Source: CAWANP01 sp963783445 (GTDB lineage: Bacteria; Chloroflexota; Anaerolineae; JAAYZQ01). From it: DNA of 64,000 nucleotides. Under the pieces are notes generated by a model that made no database searches, was not told where the DNA came from, and saw only the letters and a program-made list of their open reading frames with translations. Positions 23,680-32,547 of this stretch are shown piece after piece. The position numbers and the translations under genes are program-made. Positions within the stretch are counted from its first letter, which is position 1. Every line of letters starts with the position of its first letter. The stretch lies in the NCBI GenBank assembly GCA_963783445.1, contig CAWANP010000002.1, positions 62,001 to 126,000 of the forward strand, in the 5' to 3' direction.

Positions 23680-24456
23680 TTGACCGGCAAAAGGATAGGT
23701 ACAATCGGGCTTTTTGTTGTTGCCTTTGTGCTGGGCATTGCCTATGTGTGGTGGTTGGCATCTGTTACCACGATTGATCTGGAGGTAGCTACTGTTCCGG
23801 CCCAATCCGGGCGTGTGGTGGTTGGCCCGACTCGTACCTTACGCCCAACCAGTACCCCTAGTCCTACCGAGACACCCGTACCCTCACCTTCACCATTGCC
23901 CTCACCATCACCGGACCTCACGCTTCCCAGTGCCAAGATCGGCATCGTGGCCGGTCATTGGCAGAACGATGTAGGAGCGGTCTGCCGGGACGGGCTGAAG
24001 GAGGTACGCATCAACCTGGACGTCGCGTCCCAGGTTGTGTCTATGCTGCAGGATGAGGGCTATCGTACTGAACTCCTACCCGAATTCTCGGAGCGGCTGG
24101 ATGGCTACGAGGCGGATGCGTTTGTGTCGATCCACACTGACTCTTGCGCAGCGCTGGGTATCTCGGGCTTTAAGGTCGCCCGAGTAGCCTCTAGTGCGAT
24201 CCCGGAGGAAGAGGATCGTCTGGTGGCTTGCTTGACCAGGGAATACGGACGGGGAACAGGTCTTCCTTTTCATAAGAACAGCATCACTTTCGATATGACT
24301 GACTATCATGCCTTCAAGGAGATCGACACTCAGACGCCGGGAGCCATCATCGAGCTGGGCTTCATGGGAGCTGACAGAGAGTTGCTCACAGATCACAGTT
24401 CGCAAGTGGCGCAGGCCCTGGTGAAGGGGATCCTCTGCTTCCTGGAAGGTGAATGA
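23680..24456 (+). CDS. Membrane-anchored N-acetylmuramoyl-L-alanine amidase (Amidase_3)
   Basis: A 258-residue cell-wall hydrolase. Residues 8-28 form an N-terminal membrane helix, 50-80 a Pro/Ser/Thr spacer, and 86-256 the zinc amidase domain. Likely zinc ligands are His93 (VAGHWQND), Glu108 (LKEVRIN) and His152 (SIHTDS), and Glu225 (IIELGFMG) is catalytic. It would cut the bond between muramic acid and the stem peptide outside the cytoplasmic membrane. The start is TTG, because the membrane helix begins at once after it; GAGGGAGA lies very close. Confidence 0.88.
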   Translation: MTGKRIGTIGLFVVAFVLGIAYVWWLASVTTIDLEVATVPAQSGRVVVGPTRTLRPTSTPSPTETPVPSPSPLPSPSPDLTLPSAKIGIVAGHWQNDVGAVCRDGLKEVRINLDVASQVVSMLQDEGYRTELLPEFSERLDGYEADAFVSIHTDSCAALGISGFKVARVASSAIPEEEDRLVACLTREYGRGTGLPFHKNSITFDMTDYHAFKEIDTQTPGAIIELGFMGADRELLTDHSSQVAQALVKGILCFLEGE

Positions 24457-24536
24457 ACGCACACTTGAGGTTATCTGGATCTTGTCTATGACCATCTGTA
24501 TCGTAGACGTCCCATTTTTCTGCTTGCATGATGAAC

Positions 24537-24555
24537 GGGGCTGTCAAGCCCCTTT
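24537..24555 (+). terminator. Short hairpin terminator candidate
   Basis: GGGGCT and AGCCCC pair around GTCA, followed by TTT, between the amidase gene and the metallopeptidase gene. Confidence 0.45.
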
Positions 24556-24579
24556 CACTAGATCTGGGGAGTTACCGCC

Positions 24580-24951
24580 ATGAGTTCCAGTCGTGATCAG
24601 TTTGAGATGTTGGTGGCTGAGGCCCTGGATAGTTTGCCCGACGAGATAGCGGCGTGGCTTGACAATGTGGTTGTCGTTGTAGGCGAGCGGCCAACCCCTG
24701 AGCAGTTGGCCCAGGCAGGACTGGGCCCTGGCAACCTTCTATTTGGACTATACGTGGGCGTGCCCAAAACTCGGCGCGGCTTCACCTACGGTGAGATTGT
24801 GCCCGACAAGATCGTGATCTACCGGCAAGCTATCGAGCAGGTCTGCCGTACCCCAGCCCAGATCCGGGAGTGCGTGCGAAAGACAGTACTCCATGAAATC
24901 GGTCACCATTTTGGGATGGACGAGGATCAATTACGTGCGGCGGGCGTGTGA
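24580..24951 (+). CDS. Minimal zincin metallopeptidase (Zincin_1/DUF1025 family)
   Basis: This 123-residue cytosolic protein has the whole minimal metallopeptidase pattern: an acidic N-terminal helix (FEMLVAEALDSLPDEI), a strand pair, LLFGLYVGVPKTRRG, PDKIVIYR and the zinc motif HEIGHHFGMDED (His105, Glu106, His109, with Asp114 as a likely third ligand). The family is widespread in Actinobacteria and Chloroflexota and has no known substrate. Confidence 0.85.
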   Translation: MSSSRDQFEMLVAEALDSLPDEIAAWLDNVVVVVGERPTPEQLAQAGLGPGNLLFGLYVGVPKTRRGFTYGEIVPDKIVIYRQAIEQVCRTPAQIRECVRKTVLHEIGHHFGMDEDQLRAAGV

Positions 24952-25056
24952 GGTGGCAAGTTACCTCTGAGCACACACTTTTTTTGAGGCGCTCGGCCTG
25001 GTTGGCGGCTGCCTTACCCCCGCTCGGGTGTGGCCAGGGATCGGGATGGGGCTTCT

Positions 25057-25944
25057 ATGTTTCGCTATCTGCGTGTGAAAGAGAAACCCGACAAGGTTCT
25101 ATCCGACCTCGGGAAGCTATCCGGAGAGTGGCTAAGACAAAGTGCTGGCGTGCCTATCGCGCTGAGGCAGATCAATGGCCTTCCCGAGAATGCGCGACGG
25201 CGGGCCTATCGTGGTTTGCTGCCCCCCGTCCTGCTCGCGAGATTTGGTGTCAATCCCATCACCTGGCAGGGATCCGATGGTGAGGAGCGGGTTGTGCTGA
25301 GAGCTGAGCCGGACTTGGGACAGGTCAGGATCTCGGTGCAGGCTGCGGAGGGCATTGGCCACGAGTTCCTGTACCTTGAGCTTCAAGATACTTCTCTCAA
25401 TGGCATCAATCTGAATTTTCTCCAGCTCAGTGACCCAGATGGTCCCTACTTCCGAACCGACTATGATGAGAATGGCAGGCCTACCCTATTTGGTACCGTG
25501 AATCGCAACTTGCCTGCGGAGGAGCTGGCCTTTGAGGCCGGACTCGCACCCGCACAGGTGCGGAAGGGCTTGGGTGCTTCCACGCTGATCTTGCAGCAGT
25601 TGGAGGCGTTCCTTGTGACGTGCGGCCACAGCGCTTACTTTTTGGAGCCGCTCACCTACGCATCAGCCTGGGTTTTTGAGGGGCGGGGCTTTGCCTATGT
25701 GCGTGGACACAAGCTGATGGACGAAATTCAGAAAGCGTTTCAACCTGGAGGCCAGCTTCACCAGGCCCTGGATGGTAGCACTCCCTTTCGCCAGCCCGGG
25801 CAGTGGAAGAGCGTGCGCGGTAGGGCTTGGGCCATACATGACGGTATACTGGAGGCCGCAGGTGAAACGTGGGATGGTCTGCGCATGGTCAAGCAGGTAG
25901 GGCGCCACGCGGGGGTTGAGACCTTTCCCGATGCCGTGTACTAG
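25057..25944 (+). CDS. Hypothetical protein, about 295 residues
   Basis: I do not recognise the family. The protein begins MFRYLRVKEKPDKVLSDLG, is soluble in composition, and contains VVLRAEPDLGQVRISV, EFLYLELQDTSLNGINLNF and a long helical part with STLILQQLEAFLVTCGHSAYFLEPLTYAS. Cys and His near GHSAYFLEP may matter. The start at 25057 is preferred over 25030, because GGATGGGG precedes it by about 5 bases. It lies between the metallopeptidase and the RsbW-like gene on the same strand. Confidence 0.65.
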   Translation: MFRYLRVKEKPDKVLSDLGKLSGEWLRQSAGVPIALRQINGLPENARRRAYRGLLPPVLLARFGVNPITWQGSDGEERVVLRAEPDLGQVRISVQAAEGIGHEFLYLELQDTSLNGINLNFLQLSDPDGPYFRTDYDENGRPTLFGTVNRNLPAEELAFEAGLAPAQVRKGLGASTLILQQLEAFLVTCGHSAYFLEPLTYASAWVFEGRGFAYVRGHKLMDEIQKAFQPGGQLHQALDGSTPFRQPGQWKSVRGRAWAIHDGILEAAGETWDGLRMVKQVGRHAGVETFPDAVY

Positions 25945-26088
25945 GCCGAGCGGGTCACGGTCTTTGGCAGACATGGAATGGATGCTCGAAGCTTTCCCAC
26001 AGCCAAGCCTCGCCTGTTTGAGAACCTGGCTCCTGGGCACCGCCAGTTGTACGCCATCGAGACATCATGTCCATGAAGGAGGGGCCAA

Positions 26089-26523
26089 GTGAAGGGTCAG
26101 TATCAAACTACACGCGCAGCGGAGCTTGAGTCACTGGCCCTGTTCCGTGCTTTCATTGACGATGCGTGCGTACAGCATCCAGAAGTTGATCAAGATGTGT
26201 GCTACGACCTAAAGCTGGCAATTGATGAGGCCTGTACCAACATCATTACCCATGGCTACGAAGGCATGAATCCCGGCTCGATCATCCTGATCCTGAAACT
26301 TGAGCCTGGGCAGGTGGTCGTACGCATTACCGATTTTGGACATCCCTTTGAGCCCTACGAGCCTCCACAGCCCGACATCGAAGCAAGCCTGGAAGATGGA
26401 TTCTCGGGCGGCTTTGGCCTATTCTTCATCTATCAGACCATGGATGAGATCGGCTACCGAACTGCGGAGGATGGCAATCACCTGGAATTTGTCAAGCGGT
26501 TGCCATCGGCCCGGAAAGGATAG
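26089..26523 (+). CDS. Anti-sigma regulatory factor, RsbW/SpoIIAB-like kinase
   Basis: The 144-residue GHKL ATPase has the N-box DLKLAIDEACTNIITHGY, the G1 box RITDFGHPF and the G2 box GGFGLFFIYQTMDEI. In this family the protein holds a sigma factor inactive and phosphorylates a STAS antagonist on Ser. It starts at GTG 26089, 3-5 bases after AAGGAGGGG. The next gene codes for the STAS partner, 16 bases on. No sigma factor or PP2C phosphatase gene is nearby, so the target may lie elsewhere. Confidence 0.88.
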   Translation: MKGQYQTTRAAELESLALFRAFIDDACVQHPEVDQDVCYDLKLAIDEACTNIITHGYEGMNPGSIILILKLEPGQVVVRITDFGHPFEPYEPPQPDIEASLEDGFSGGFGLFFIYQTMDEIGYRTAEDGNHLEFVKRLPSARKG

Positions 26524-26539
26524 CCTGGGAGACTGTACT

Positions 26540-26878
26540 ATGGAGATTTCAGCGAGACGGGTCGGACAGGTGCTTGTCATCTCTGTCGCGGGCAGCATCG
26601 ATGCACTGACGGCTGAGGAGTTCTCTGGTTTTCTGGGCGCACAGGTAGACCGTGGGCAGAATCAGTTTGTCCTGGACCTGGACCAGGTGGATTTCGTGAG
26701 CAGCGCGGGGCTGCGCGGGATCCTGCACCTGCTCCGTGAGAGTCGCGAACAGGGGGGCGATCTCCGCCTGGCCGCAGCTCAGCCAGGTGTGGCGAGAACC
26801 TTGGAGATTTCTGGATTGCTGCGTATTGTGGGTGCCTATCTGGCCGTGAGCGATGCGGTTGCCAGTTTCGATTCCTAG
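26540..26878 (+). CDS. STAS-domain anti-sigma factor antagonist (RsbV/SpoIIAA-like)
   Basis: The 112-residue single STAS domain reads VLVISVAGSIDALTAEEFS, FVLDLDQVDFVSSAGLRGILHLL and DLRLAAAQPGVARTLEISGL. Ser54 or Ser55 in the VSSAGLR loop would be the phosphorylation site. Unphosphorylated, it would bind the RsbW-like protein coded just upstream. ATG at 26540 follows GGGAGA. Confidence 0.9.
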   Translation: MEISARRVGQVLVISVAGSIDALTAEEFSGFLGAQVDRGQNQFVLDLDQVDFVSSAGLRGILHLLRESREQGGDLRLAAAQPGVARTLEISGLLRIVGAYLAVSDAVASFDS

Positions 26879-26908
26879 GCCAGCCGGTGCAGGGATGGGT
26901 TGTCAGCT

Positions 26909-27967
26909 CTAGAGTGTGAAGGGCTCGTACTCCCTGGCACAGGGTTGGCCCAAAGTAAGGTAGAGTGTACGTGCTGCGAGGTCCATGATCACCGAAGCCC
27001 GGGTGGCTGTCTGCTGCAATGATGGTTCGCTGTGGTCGGCGTGGCGGCAGATGGCATGGGCCCCGTGGGCGTGGTCGGTGAAAATGGCGCGCATGGTCTC
27101 CTGGGAGATGCCGTCCCCGGCTGCAGCCAGCAGGCGCCGCGCTCGGGCCGCTCTGGCAACAGTGCTTCTTGAATTCCGGATCCCAAGGTCCCCCTGGCGA
27201 AGCCGCACGGATTCAAAATGATTGGCGTGGACGAGCCACCCAGCGTCACCGTAGACAAAGTCGGCATCGGTAGCGGTGAGTTCTAAATCCAGGATCTCAC
27301 CCTCTGCGTGGGCCAGAGGGATATTGGCAGCCCCGCCCCTTGGCACGCTGAGGGCGGCCCGGATCGCATCGCCCAATGCTTCGCAGCTCAACATCTGGCG
27401 CAGAATCACGTGTATGGGCAGTCCCAAACCCTCGTTGGCATGCTCCAGAAAGTTCAGACCAACTCCCAAGCCAGCGCTGTTCAGCCCAATCTTGCCGAGC
27501 TGTCCGGCTTCGGTGAGTGTCAGAATCTCCAGTCCATCGGGCTGGCAAATGTGGAGAAGGATGGGTTCTGCTTCCACGGCTGTATACCAATCCCAGTTCT
27601 GACCCAGCAGCACGTGTCCCGGGCTGGTGGCCTCGGGCGCCGCGATCAGGGCCGTACACTCTGACGCCGCCAACATCAGTTCTGATCGCGCGTTGATGAG
27701 AAGTACCTCTGTCAGGTCACAGCCGGCGCCTTCCGCAATGCCTTTCATCTCCTGCCACAGGTCGGGGGCGTGGGTTTCGACGACCGGTGCAAAGGCATCG
27801 GCGGCTTGCAGGGCTGCTGCTCGCTCCAGACCCCTGTGAAAGGCGAGCAGACGCAAATAGTCTTTGATATTCTGCCGAATGGAAGGAGCAACGCAGGCGC
27901 CGTACTGGCGTCCGCGTTCACGGGCTTCTCCCTGGACTTTGACGACCTGGAGTTCTCTACTGCTCAT
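26909..27967 (-). CDS. C45 family autoproteolytic acyltransferase/hydrolase
   Basis: A 352-residue Ntn-hydrolase of the peptidase C45 group, which includes isopenicillin N acyltransferase. RGRQYG and LRLLAFHRG lie in the N-terminal part; Cys104 (ASECTALIA) is the likely nucleophile freed by self-cleavage. GQNWDWY, GLNSAGLGVGLNFL and HANHF match the family core. It would cleave or exchange an amide-linked acyl group; the substrate is unknown. The gene is downstream of the aldehyde oxidoreductase gene on the same strand, 155 bases away past a GC-rich hairpin. Confidence 0.85.
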   Translation of the reverse strand: MSSRELQVVKVQGEARERGRQYGACVAPSIRQNIKDYLRLLAFHRGLERAAALQAADAFAPVVETHAPDLWQEMKGIAEGAGCDLTEVLLINARSELMLAASECTALIAAPEATSPGHVLLGQNWDWYTAVEAEPILLHICQPDGLEILTLTEAGQLGKIGLNSAGLGVGLNFLEHANEGLGLPIHVILRQMLSCEALGDAIRAALSVPRGGAANIPLAHAEGEILDLELTATDADFVYGDAGWLVHANHFESVRLRQGDLGIRNSRSTVARAARARRLLAAAGDGISQETMRAIFTDHAHGAHAICRHADHSEPSLQQTATRASVIMDLAARTLYLTLGQPCAREYEPFTL

Positions 27968-28079
27968 AGATCTGGCGCTCCCGCCTGCGGCTGTTTAGGC
28001 ATCCCGGCGAATGGGAACCAAAAGGGACTGCTTGCTCTGGGATGAATGGACGTATAGGAAGTGGTAGAGTCTAGTCGGA

Positions 28080-28116
28080 GGGCGCGGTGTGCAATAGCTT
28101 GTCGCGCACCGCGCCC
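28080..28116 (-). terminator. GC-rich hairpin after the aldehyde oxidoreductase gene
   Basis: GGGCGCGGTGTGC pairs with GCGCACCGCGCCC over 13 positions with one G-T pair. No T-run follows, so it may only slow transcription or stabilise the messenger. Confidence 0.4.
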
Positions 28117-28122
28117 CTCGAA

Positions 28123-29973
28123 CTATGCTTGACTCTCCAGTCCAAGGACTGCCAGGCGCTCCGGAGTTGGAACACCTTCAGGTGTCCAGTTCCGAGCGCG
28201 GTAGTAGTCTCCAAGAATCAGGTCCAGGTCGGGCAGTACGCCCTCCGCACCGCCGGAGGGCCGGGGCTCGTTCAGGAATCGCTGGGGCAGGGTGTCATCG
28301 GCCGCAGTGATGCCCAACCGCAGATTGATGAGTCGCTTGAGATTGAACAACCGCTCGCCTGCCTGCAGGATATCCTCGCCATCCCAGTCCCAGCCCAGCG
28401 CGACGTTTACCAGTTCAGCCAGGTGCCGGGGTTCGCACTTGCCCTTGGCGATGAACTTGCAGAGCCCCAGCGGATTGTAGACTGCCATATAGTTCTGAAA
28501 GTCGGCGGTCACGACCCCCTTGCCGGCGCTATCATGGGGATCATATTCCTCAGGATTATACCAGCCATCAAAACGAGCACCGTAGCCCAGCCAATAGGAG
28601 AGGGATTCCAGGTGACAGGCGCCGCGGGATGCTGTCGCATAGTTGGCGGACATGCTCACGAAAGCGCGCGGGTCGTGGTAGGGCACTTCCATGCCCTTGA
28701 CGTGGATGGCGAAAGCTTCAGCCTCTGGTCCGATACGCGCAGCTGCGGCCCGCACACCATCGGCCAACAGAAGGCCGATGCCCTCGCGCCGGGCGATGGC
28801 GTGGATGGCCTCAGCCATTGCCTCGGCATTGCCCCAGGTTAGATCCAGACCGCCGGTCTCGTCTTGTGTGATCGTCCCCTTTTCGTAGGCTTCCATGGCA
28901 AAAGCAATGGATGAGGAAGTACTGATGGTGTCCATCCCGTAGCGGTTGCAGAGGTCGTTCATGTAGGCGATGGCCTGCACGTCGTCGCACTGGCAGTTGC
29001 CGCCAAAGCCTGCCAGGGTTTCATATTCAGGCCAGTGGCCGTGAACGCCAGCATAGGGGCCATCCTCGATCTTGGCTGTCTTGCCACAGCCGATGGGGCA
29101 AGAGAAGCAACGGGTGTGCCGCTCAAAGATCGTCTCGGCCATGTACTGCCCCGAGATACGTGCCGCCTCGTCCTCCCAATTGCCCAGCGTCCAGTTCTTG
29201 AGGGGTAGGTCTCCGGTGAGTTCTGTGGCTGGTACACCACCTGCTGTGCCGAGCTGGGTCATTCCCAGCGAGTTCTCTTGGATGAAGCCATTCATCTCCT
29301 TGACAAGGGTACGAAAGGCATTCATGTCAGGATACTGTGGGCGATCTTTGCCACGAACGACAATGGCTTTGAGGTTCTTGGAGCCCAGCAGAGCCCCCAT
29401 TCCGCCCCGGCCGGCGGTTCGGGCGTGCTCCTGCCCACCCTGCATGACATTGGCGAATCGCACGAGCTTTTCTCCGGCGGGACCAATGCAAGAGAGTTGG
29501 GCTTTGGCGTCGGTCTCGGCGCGGAGCCTCTCAAAGGTCTCAAAATGATCCAATCCCCAGAGATGGGCAGCACTGCGGATCTCTACCTCACCGTCATGGA
29601 TCCAAAGGTAGACAGGCTCTGCTGCACGACCTGTGACAATCAGCCCGTCAAAACCAGAGAAGCGCAGTTCCGCGCCCCAGTGGCCGCCCATGTTGGCCTC
29701 GTTCCAGATGCCGGTCAGGGGCGACCGCCCGCACCAGGAGCTTCGGCAGCCTGTCGGCGCAAAAGTACCGCTCAACAGGCCGTTGAAGGCCAGAAGCGGA
29801 CTGGCAGGATCCAGGGGATCAAGGTTGGGATCCATCTCCTCGTAAAAAATCTTGGCCGCCAAGCCGCTGCCCAGCAGAAAGCGGTGCACATCGGCGTCAT
29901 CAATCGATTCAACGCGACAGGCACCGCTGCTCAGGTCAACTCGAACCAGTTTTCCTGCATACACGTGTGGCAT
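28123..29973 (-). CDS. Aldehyde:ferredoxin oxidoreductase (tungsten AOR family)
   Basis: This 616-residue enzyme would oxidise aldehydes to acids with ferredoxin, using a tungstopterin and a 4Fe-4S cluster. The N-domain reads YAGKLVRVDLSSG, FAPTGCRSSWCGRSPLTG and NMGGHWGAELR; GRGGMGALLGSKNLKAI is the pterin-binding stretch. Cluster ligands are Cys289-x2-Cys292-x3-Cys296 and Cys505, close to the positions in the archaeal enzyme. The start at 29973 is chosen because GGAGG stands 7 bases upstream; an upstream in-frame start would add 25 residues. No separate ferredoxin subunit gene is beside it. Confidence 0.93.
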   Translation of the reverse strand: MPHVYAGKLVRVDLSSGACRVESIDDADVHRFLLGSGLAAKIFYEEMDPNLDPLDPASPLLAFNGLLSGTFAPTGCRSSWCGRSPLTGIWNEANMGGHWGAELRFSGFDGLIVTGRAAEPVYLWIHDGEVEIRSAAHLWGLDHFETFERLRAETDAKAQLSCIGPAGEKLVRFANVMQGGQEHARTAGRGGMGALLGSKNLKAIVVRGKDRPQYPDMNAFRTLVKEMNGFIQENSLGMTQLGTAGGVPATELTGDLPLKNWTLGNWEDEAARISGQYMAETIFERHTRCFSCPIGCGKTAKIEDGPYAGVHGHWPEYETLAGFGGNCQCDDVQAIAYMNDLCNRYGMDTISTSSSIAFAMEAYEKGTITQDETGGLDLTWGNAEAMAEAIHAIARREGIGLLLADGVRAAAARIGPEAEAFAIHVKGMEVPYHDPRAFVSMSANYATASRGACHLESLSYWLGYGARFDGWYNPEEYDPHDSAGKGVVTADFQNYMAVYNPLGLCKFIAKGKCEPRHLAELVNVALGWDWDGEDILQAGERLFNLKRLINLRLGITAADDTLPQRFLNEPRPSGGAEGVLPDLDLILGDYYRARNWTPEGVPTPERLAVLGLESQA

Positions 29974-30342
29974 TCTCATACCTCCCACTTCAGCGTGAGT
30001 TGCGCGTGCCGGCCGCCCATTCTGAGCGCGAACGATGCCCAACCGCATGCAGCCTGCACAACGGGGGCATTATACCCGAAAACGACGGACGTGTCCAAAA
30101 GCCACCGGCCTATTTCTTTGCCGAGTGTGCTGCGGAAGCGCCGGCGATCTGGAGACACAGGAGCAGGGTTCCCCTGTGTAATTTGACATAGTCATTGGAC
30201 ATCTCGTGGCAAATGTGCTAGAATATCCCTAGAGTAGAGAATGACGCTGTCACTGGCGGCAGTCGCCAGGTGGTAGGAAAATCGGGTAGCTTTATGCTGC
30301 CCGATTGCCGGCTCCTGGCTGTATCTCAGAAAGGAGCGTGTC
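29974..30342. other. Divergent intergenic region with leader of the cysteine protease gene
   Basis: These 369 bases separate the oxidoreductase (minus) and protease (plus) genes. They hold the promoter candidate at 30195-30224 and a leader of about 110 bases that includes an 8-bp stem (CGGGTAGC with GCTGCCCG). No known riboswitch was recognised. Confidence 0.5.
30195..30224 (+). promoter_or_regulatory. Promoter candidate of the cysteine protease gene
   Basis: TTGGAC at 30195-30200 and TAGAAT at 30219-30224 are 18 bases apart. A TTGACA at 30183-30188 lies upstream without a matching -10 element. Confidence 0.5.
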
Positions 30343-31302
30343 ATGTCACAAGACGACCTTGCAGACCTGCAACGGACTATTGAGGGCAAAGGGCATACCT
30401 GGCGAGCCGGACCTACCTCATTGACGGCACTGCCGCCCGAGGAACAAGAGCGGCGTTTGGGCCTGCGCCTGGAACCTCGCGAAATGGAGCGCCTTGCCTC
30501 CTTGCTGGATGTACCAGCCGCGCGTGCGGTGGAATTCCCTCTGGCCTGGGATTGGCGCGACGTAGAGGGATCCGACTGGACCACGCCGGTCCGCGATCAG
30601 CGGGCCTGTGGATCGTGCGTGGCCTTTGGGACTGTGGGCGTGATGGAAGTGATGCTCAAGCGTCACCACAACGACGCAGCACTGCAACCAGACCTATCAG
30701 AGGCCCACCTCTTTTTCTGTGGATGTGGTGACTGCTGCGACAAAGGTTGGTGGCCCAGCTATGCACTGAACTATGCCAAGAGCAGCGGTGTACCAGATGA
30801 GGATTGTTTCCCCTACCAGGATTTCAATCTGCCCTGCTCGGAGGCGTGCAGTGACTGGCACGGACGCGCGGTCAAGGTAGTAAGCTGGCAGGAACTGGCT
30901 GACCCGGGGTCGCGAAAGGAGTGGCTGGCCAATAGCGGCCCCGTAATCGGCTGCCTGGCAGTCTATAGGGATTTCTTTAGCTATACCGGTGGTGTGTACC
31001 GTCACACTACGGGCGACCTGGCTGGCTACCACGCGGTCTGCGTCGTTGGCTACTCGGAGGCGGAGCAGGCGTGGATCTGCAAGAACAGTTGGGGCACCGA
31101 CTGGGGCGATGCCGGCTGGTTCAAGATTGGCTATGGAGAAAGCGGGATCGATACCGAGTTCGCCATGTATGGTGTTGAGGAGGTTGCGCCGCCAGGAACG
31201 GATCCGGAACCCGAGCCAGAGCCAGACCCTGAGCCCGCGCCGGACGGTGGGTGCAACCTCGTAGCGCGCCTCGCCAGCGTCTTCCAGAGCAAAGGAGGGT
31301 AG
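30343..31302 (+). CDS. C1A papain-family cysteine peptidase
   Basis: A 319-residue protease. Residues 1-65 form a short propeptide-like region without a signal peptide. The mature domain starts FPLAWDWRDVEGSDWTTPV and holds Gln86, Cys92 (ACGSCVAF, where papain has CWAF), His230 (GYHAVCVVGY) and Asn248 (CKNSWGTDWGDAGWF), the full catalytic set. A cysteine cluster, CGCGDCC, lies near 126-132. The C-terminus has a Pro-Glu repeat tail and a final CNLVARLASVFQ segment. The inhibitor gene 26 bases downstream suggests that activity must be held in check inside the cell. Confidence 0.92.
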   Translation: MSQDDLADLQRTIEGKGHTWRAGPTSLTALPPEEQERRLGLRLEPREMERLASLLDVPAARAVEFPLAWDWRDVEGSDWTTPVRDQRACGSCVAFGTVGVMEVMLKRHHNDAALQPDLSEAHLFFCGCGDCCDKGWWPSYALNYAKSSGVPDEDCFPYQDFNLPCSEACSDWHGRAVKVVSWQELADPGSRKEWLANSGPVIGCLAVYRDFFSYTGGVYRHTTGDLAGYHAVCVVGYSEAEQAWICKNSWGTDWGDAGWFKIGYGESGIDTEFAMYGVEEVAPPGTDPEPEPEPDPEPAPDGGCNLVARLASVFQSKGG

Positions 31303-31328
31303 TGGGGCAAGAAAGCCAGGAGGTATCC

Positions 31329-31631
31329 ATGCAAAGATTTGATGATCCTGCGGGGCCTATCCAGGTTGGGGCAAAGGAGCAGTTTGCCATCGCTCTGGCG
31401 GGCAACCCCACAACCGGCCACGAATGGCAGGCTAGCGTGGATCCCATTTACCTCGAGCTGAGGGCGTCGGTCTTTGAACCAGAGGGGAAAGCCGTGGGCT
31501 CTGGCGGGCGAGATGTGTTCCAATTCAAGGCTCTACGGGCGGGTGATACCGAGATTTCTTTCGAGTACCGGCGGCCCTGGGAAAGGGTGCCGCTCGAAAC
31601 GAGGCGCTGCCGGCTGGTAATCGCAGGCTAG
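31329..31631 (+). CDS. Chagasin-type cysteine protease inhibitor (I42 family)
   Basis: The 100-residue protein carries all three inhibitory loops of the I42 family: NPTTGHEW, the Gly-rich loop (VGSGGRDVFQFKA) and YRRPWE. In chagasin these loops fill the active-site cleft of papain-like enzymes. No signal peptide is seen, so it should act in the cytoplasm like the protease before export or folding. AGGAGG lies 5 bases before the ATG. It is adjacent to, and likely co-transcribed with, the C1A protease. Confidence 0.9.
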   Translation: MQRFDDPAGPIQVGAKEQFAIALAGNPTTGHEWQASVDPIYLELRASVFEPEGKAVGSGGRDVFQFKALRAGDTEISFEYRRPWERVPLETRRCRLVIAG

Positions 31632-31709
31632 AACAGGCCCAGGCTGCAGGGTTCCAGTCCAATAGGTCCTATGTGATACGCGCGGGCACCCGGCGCAAGG
31701 CCGAGTGCC

Positions 31710-31730
31710 TGCGGCTTTTGCTTAGCCGCA
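31710..31730. terminator. Hairpin at the convergent end of the inhibitor and SDR genes
   Basis: TGCGGCT and AGCCGCA make a perfect 7-bp stem around TTTGCTT. It overlaps the stop of the minus-strand SDR gene and could end plus-strand transcription from the inhibitor. Confidence 0.4.
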
Positions 31731-32531
31731 GAGCGCCATCGCGACAATGTCTTCCCCGCCATCGACAGGAAAGATGTGACCTGTCATCCAAGCAGTGCCG
31801 GGCTGGGCCAAGGTCACCAGGGCCTGGGCAACATCCTCGGGGACGGTCATCCGGCCATAGGGATGGCACGTCATGGCGATCTCTATGGCGGTCTCGTGCC
31901 CGGGAATCTGGCGTAGAGCCGGCGTGTCGGTGATGCCGGCCTGGATGGCATTGCACTTGATGTTGCGCGGAGCAAGCTCCATCGCTAGCTGCCGGACATG
32001 GCTCTCCAGAGATGCCTTGGCCGCGCTCACAGCGCCATAGGAAGGAAAGACACGGTGGCTGCCGGCGCTGGTCATGGCATAGATACGGGCATCGTCGGCG
32101 AACTGATTGCGCCAGACAAGGTCTTGGGTCCAGTAAACCAGGCTGTGGGCCATCACGTCTACGGTCATCTCCATCTGGACTTTGCTCAGGCTTTCGTCAG
32201 CGTTTTCCGCGACAAAGGGCCGAAGAGAGCCAAAAGCCAGGGTGTGCAGCAAGAGTTTCACCTGGCCTTCGCCGATCTCAGCATGGATCTGGTCAAGAGT
32301 CTTCCGCCGTCGCTTCTCATCGGCGGCGTTGATGTTGAAAAAGAGGGCTTGCTGCTGATTGGCCTCCACATCAGCCAGCACGGATTTGGCACGTGGTAGC
32401 GTTGCTTTGGTGTCTAGATGGATGCCAATGATGTTCATGCCCGCTGCAGACAGTGCGCGACTGCAGGCCGCACCAAACCCGCTTGAAGCGCCCAAGATCA
32501 ATGCCCAACCCGAAAGTGTCTTTTCGCTCAA
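31722..32531 (-). CDS. SDR family oxidoreductase, FabI/FabL-like enoyl-ACP reductase
   Basis: The 269-residue enzyme has a nucleotide motif ILGASSGFGAACSRAL and the active-site pattern Tyr-x6-Lys (SYGAVSAAKASLE), which marks enoyl-ACP reductases of the FabI/FabL kind rather than Tyr-x3-Lys dehydrogenases. LLLHTLAFGSL and GITDTPALRQIPG also fit. It may reduce enoyl-ACP or enoyl-CoA with NAD(P)H. The start is TTG at 32531, with GGAGG 7 bases upstream. It follows the acyl-CoA dehydrogenase gene by 16 bases. Confidence 0.75.
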   Translation of the reverse strand: MSEKTLSGWALILGASSGFGAACSRALSAAGMNIIGIHLDTKATLPRAKSVLADVEANQQQALFFNINAADEKRRRKTLDQIHAEIGEGQVKLLLHTLAFGSLRPFVAENADESLSKVQMEMTVDVMAHSLVYWTQDLVWRNQFADDARIYAMTSAGSHRVFPSYGAVSAAKASLESHVRQLAMELAPRNIKCNAIQAGITDTPALRQIPGHETAIEIAMTCHPYGRMTVPEDVAQALVTLAQPGTAWMTGHIFPVDGGEDIVAMALCG

Positions 32532-32547
32532 GATATTGCCTCCGTGC

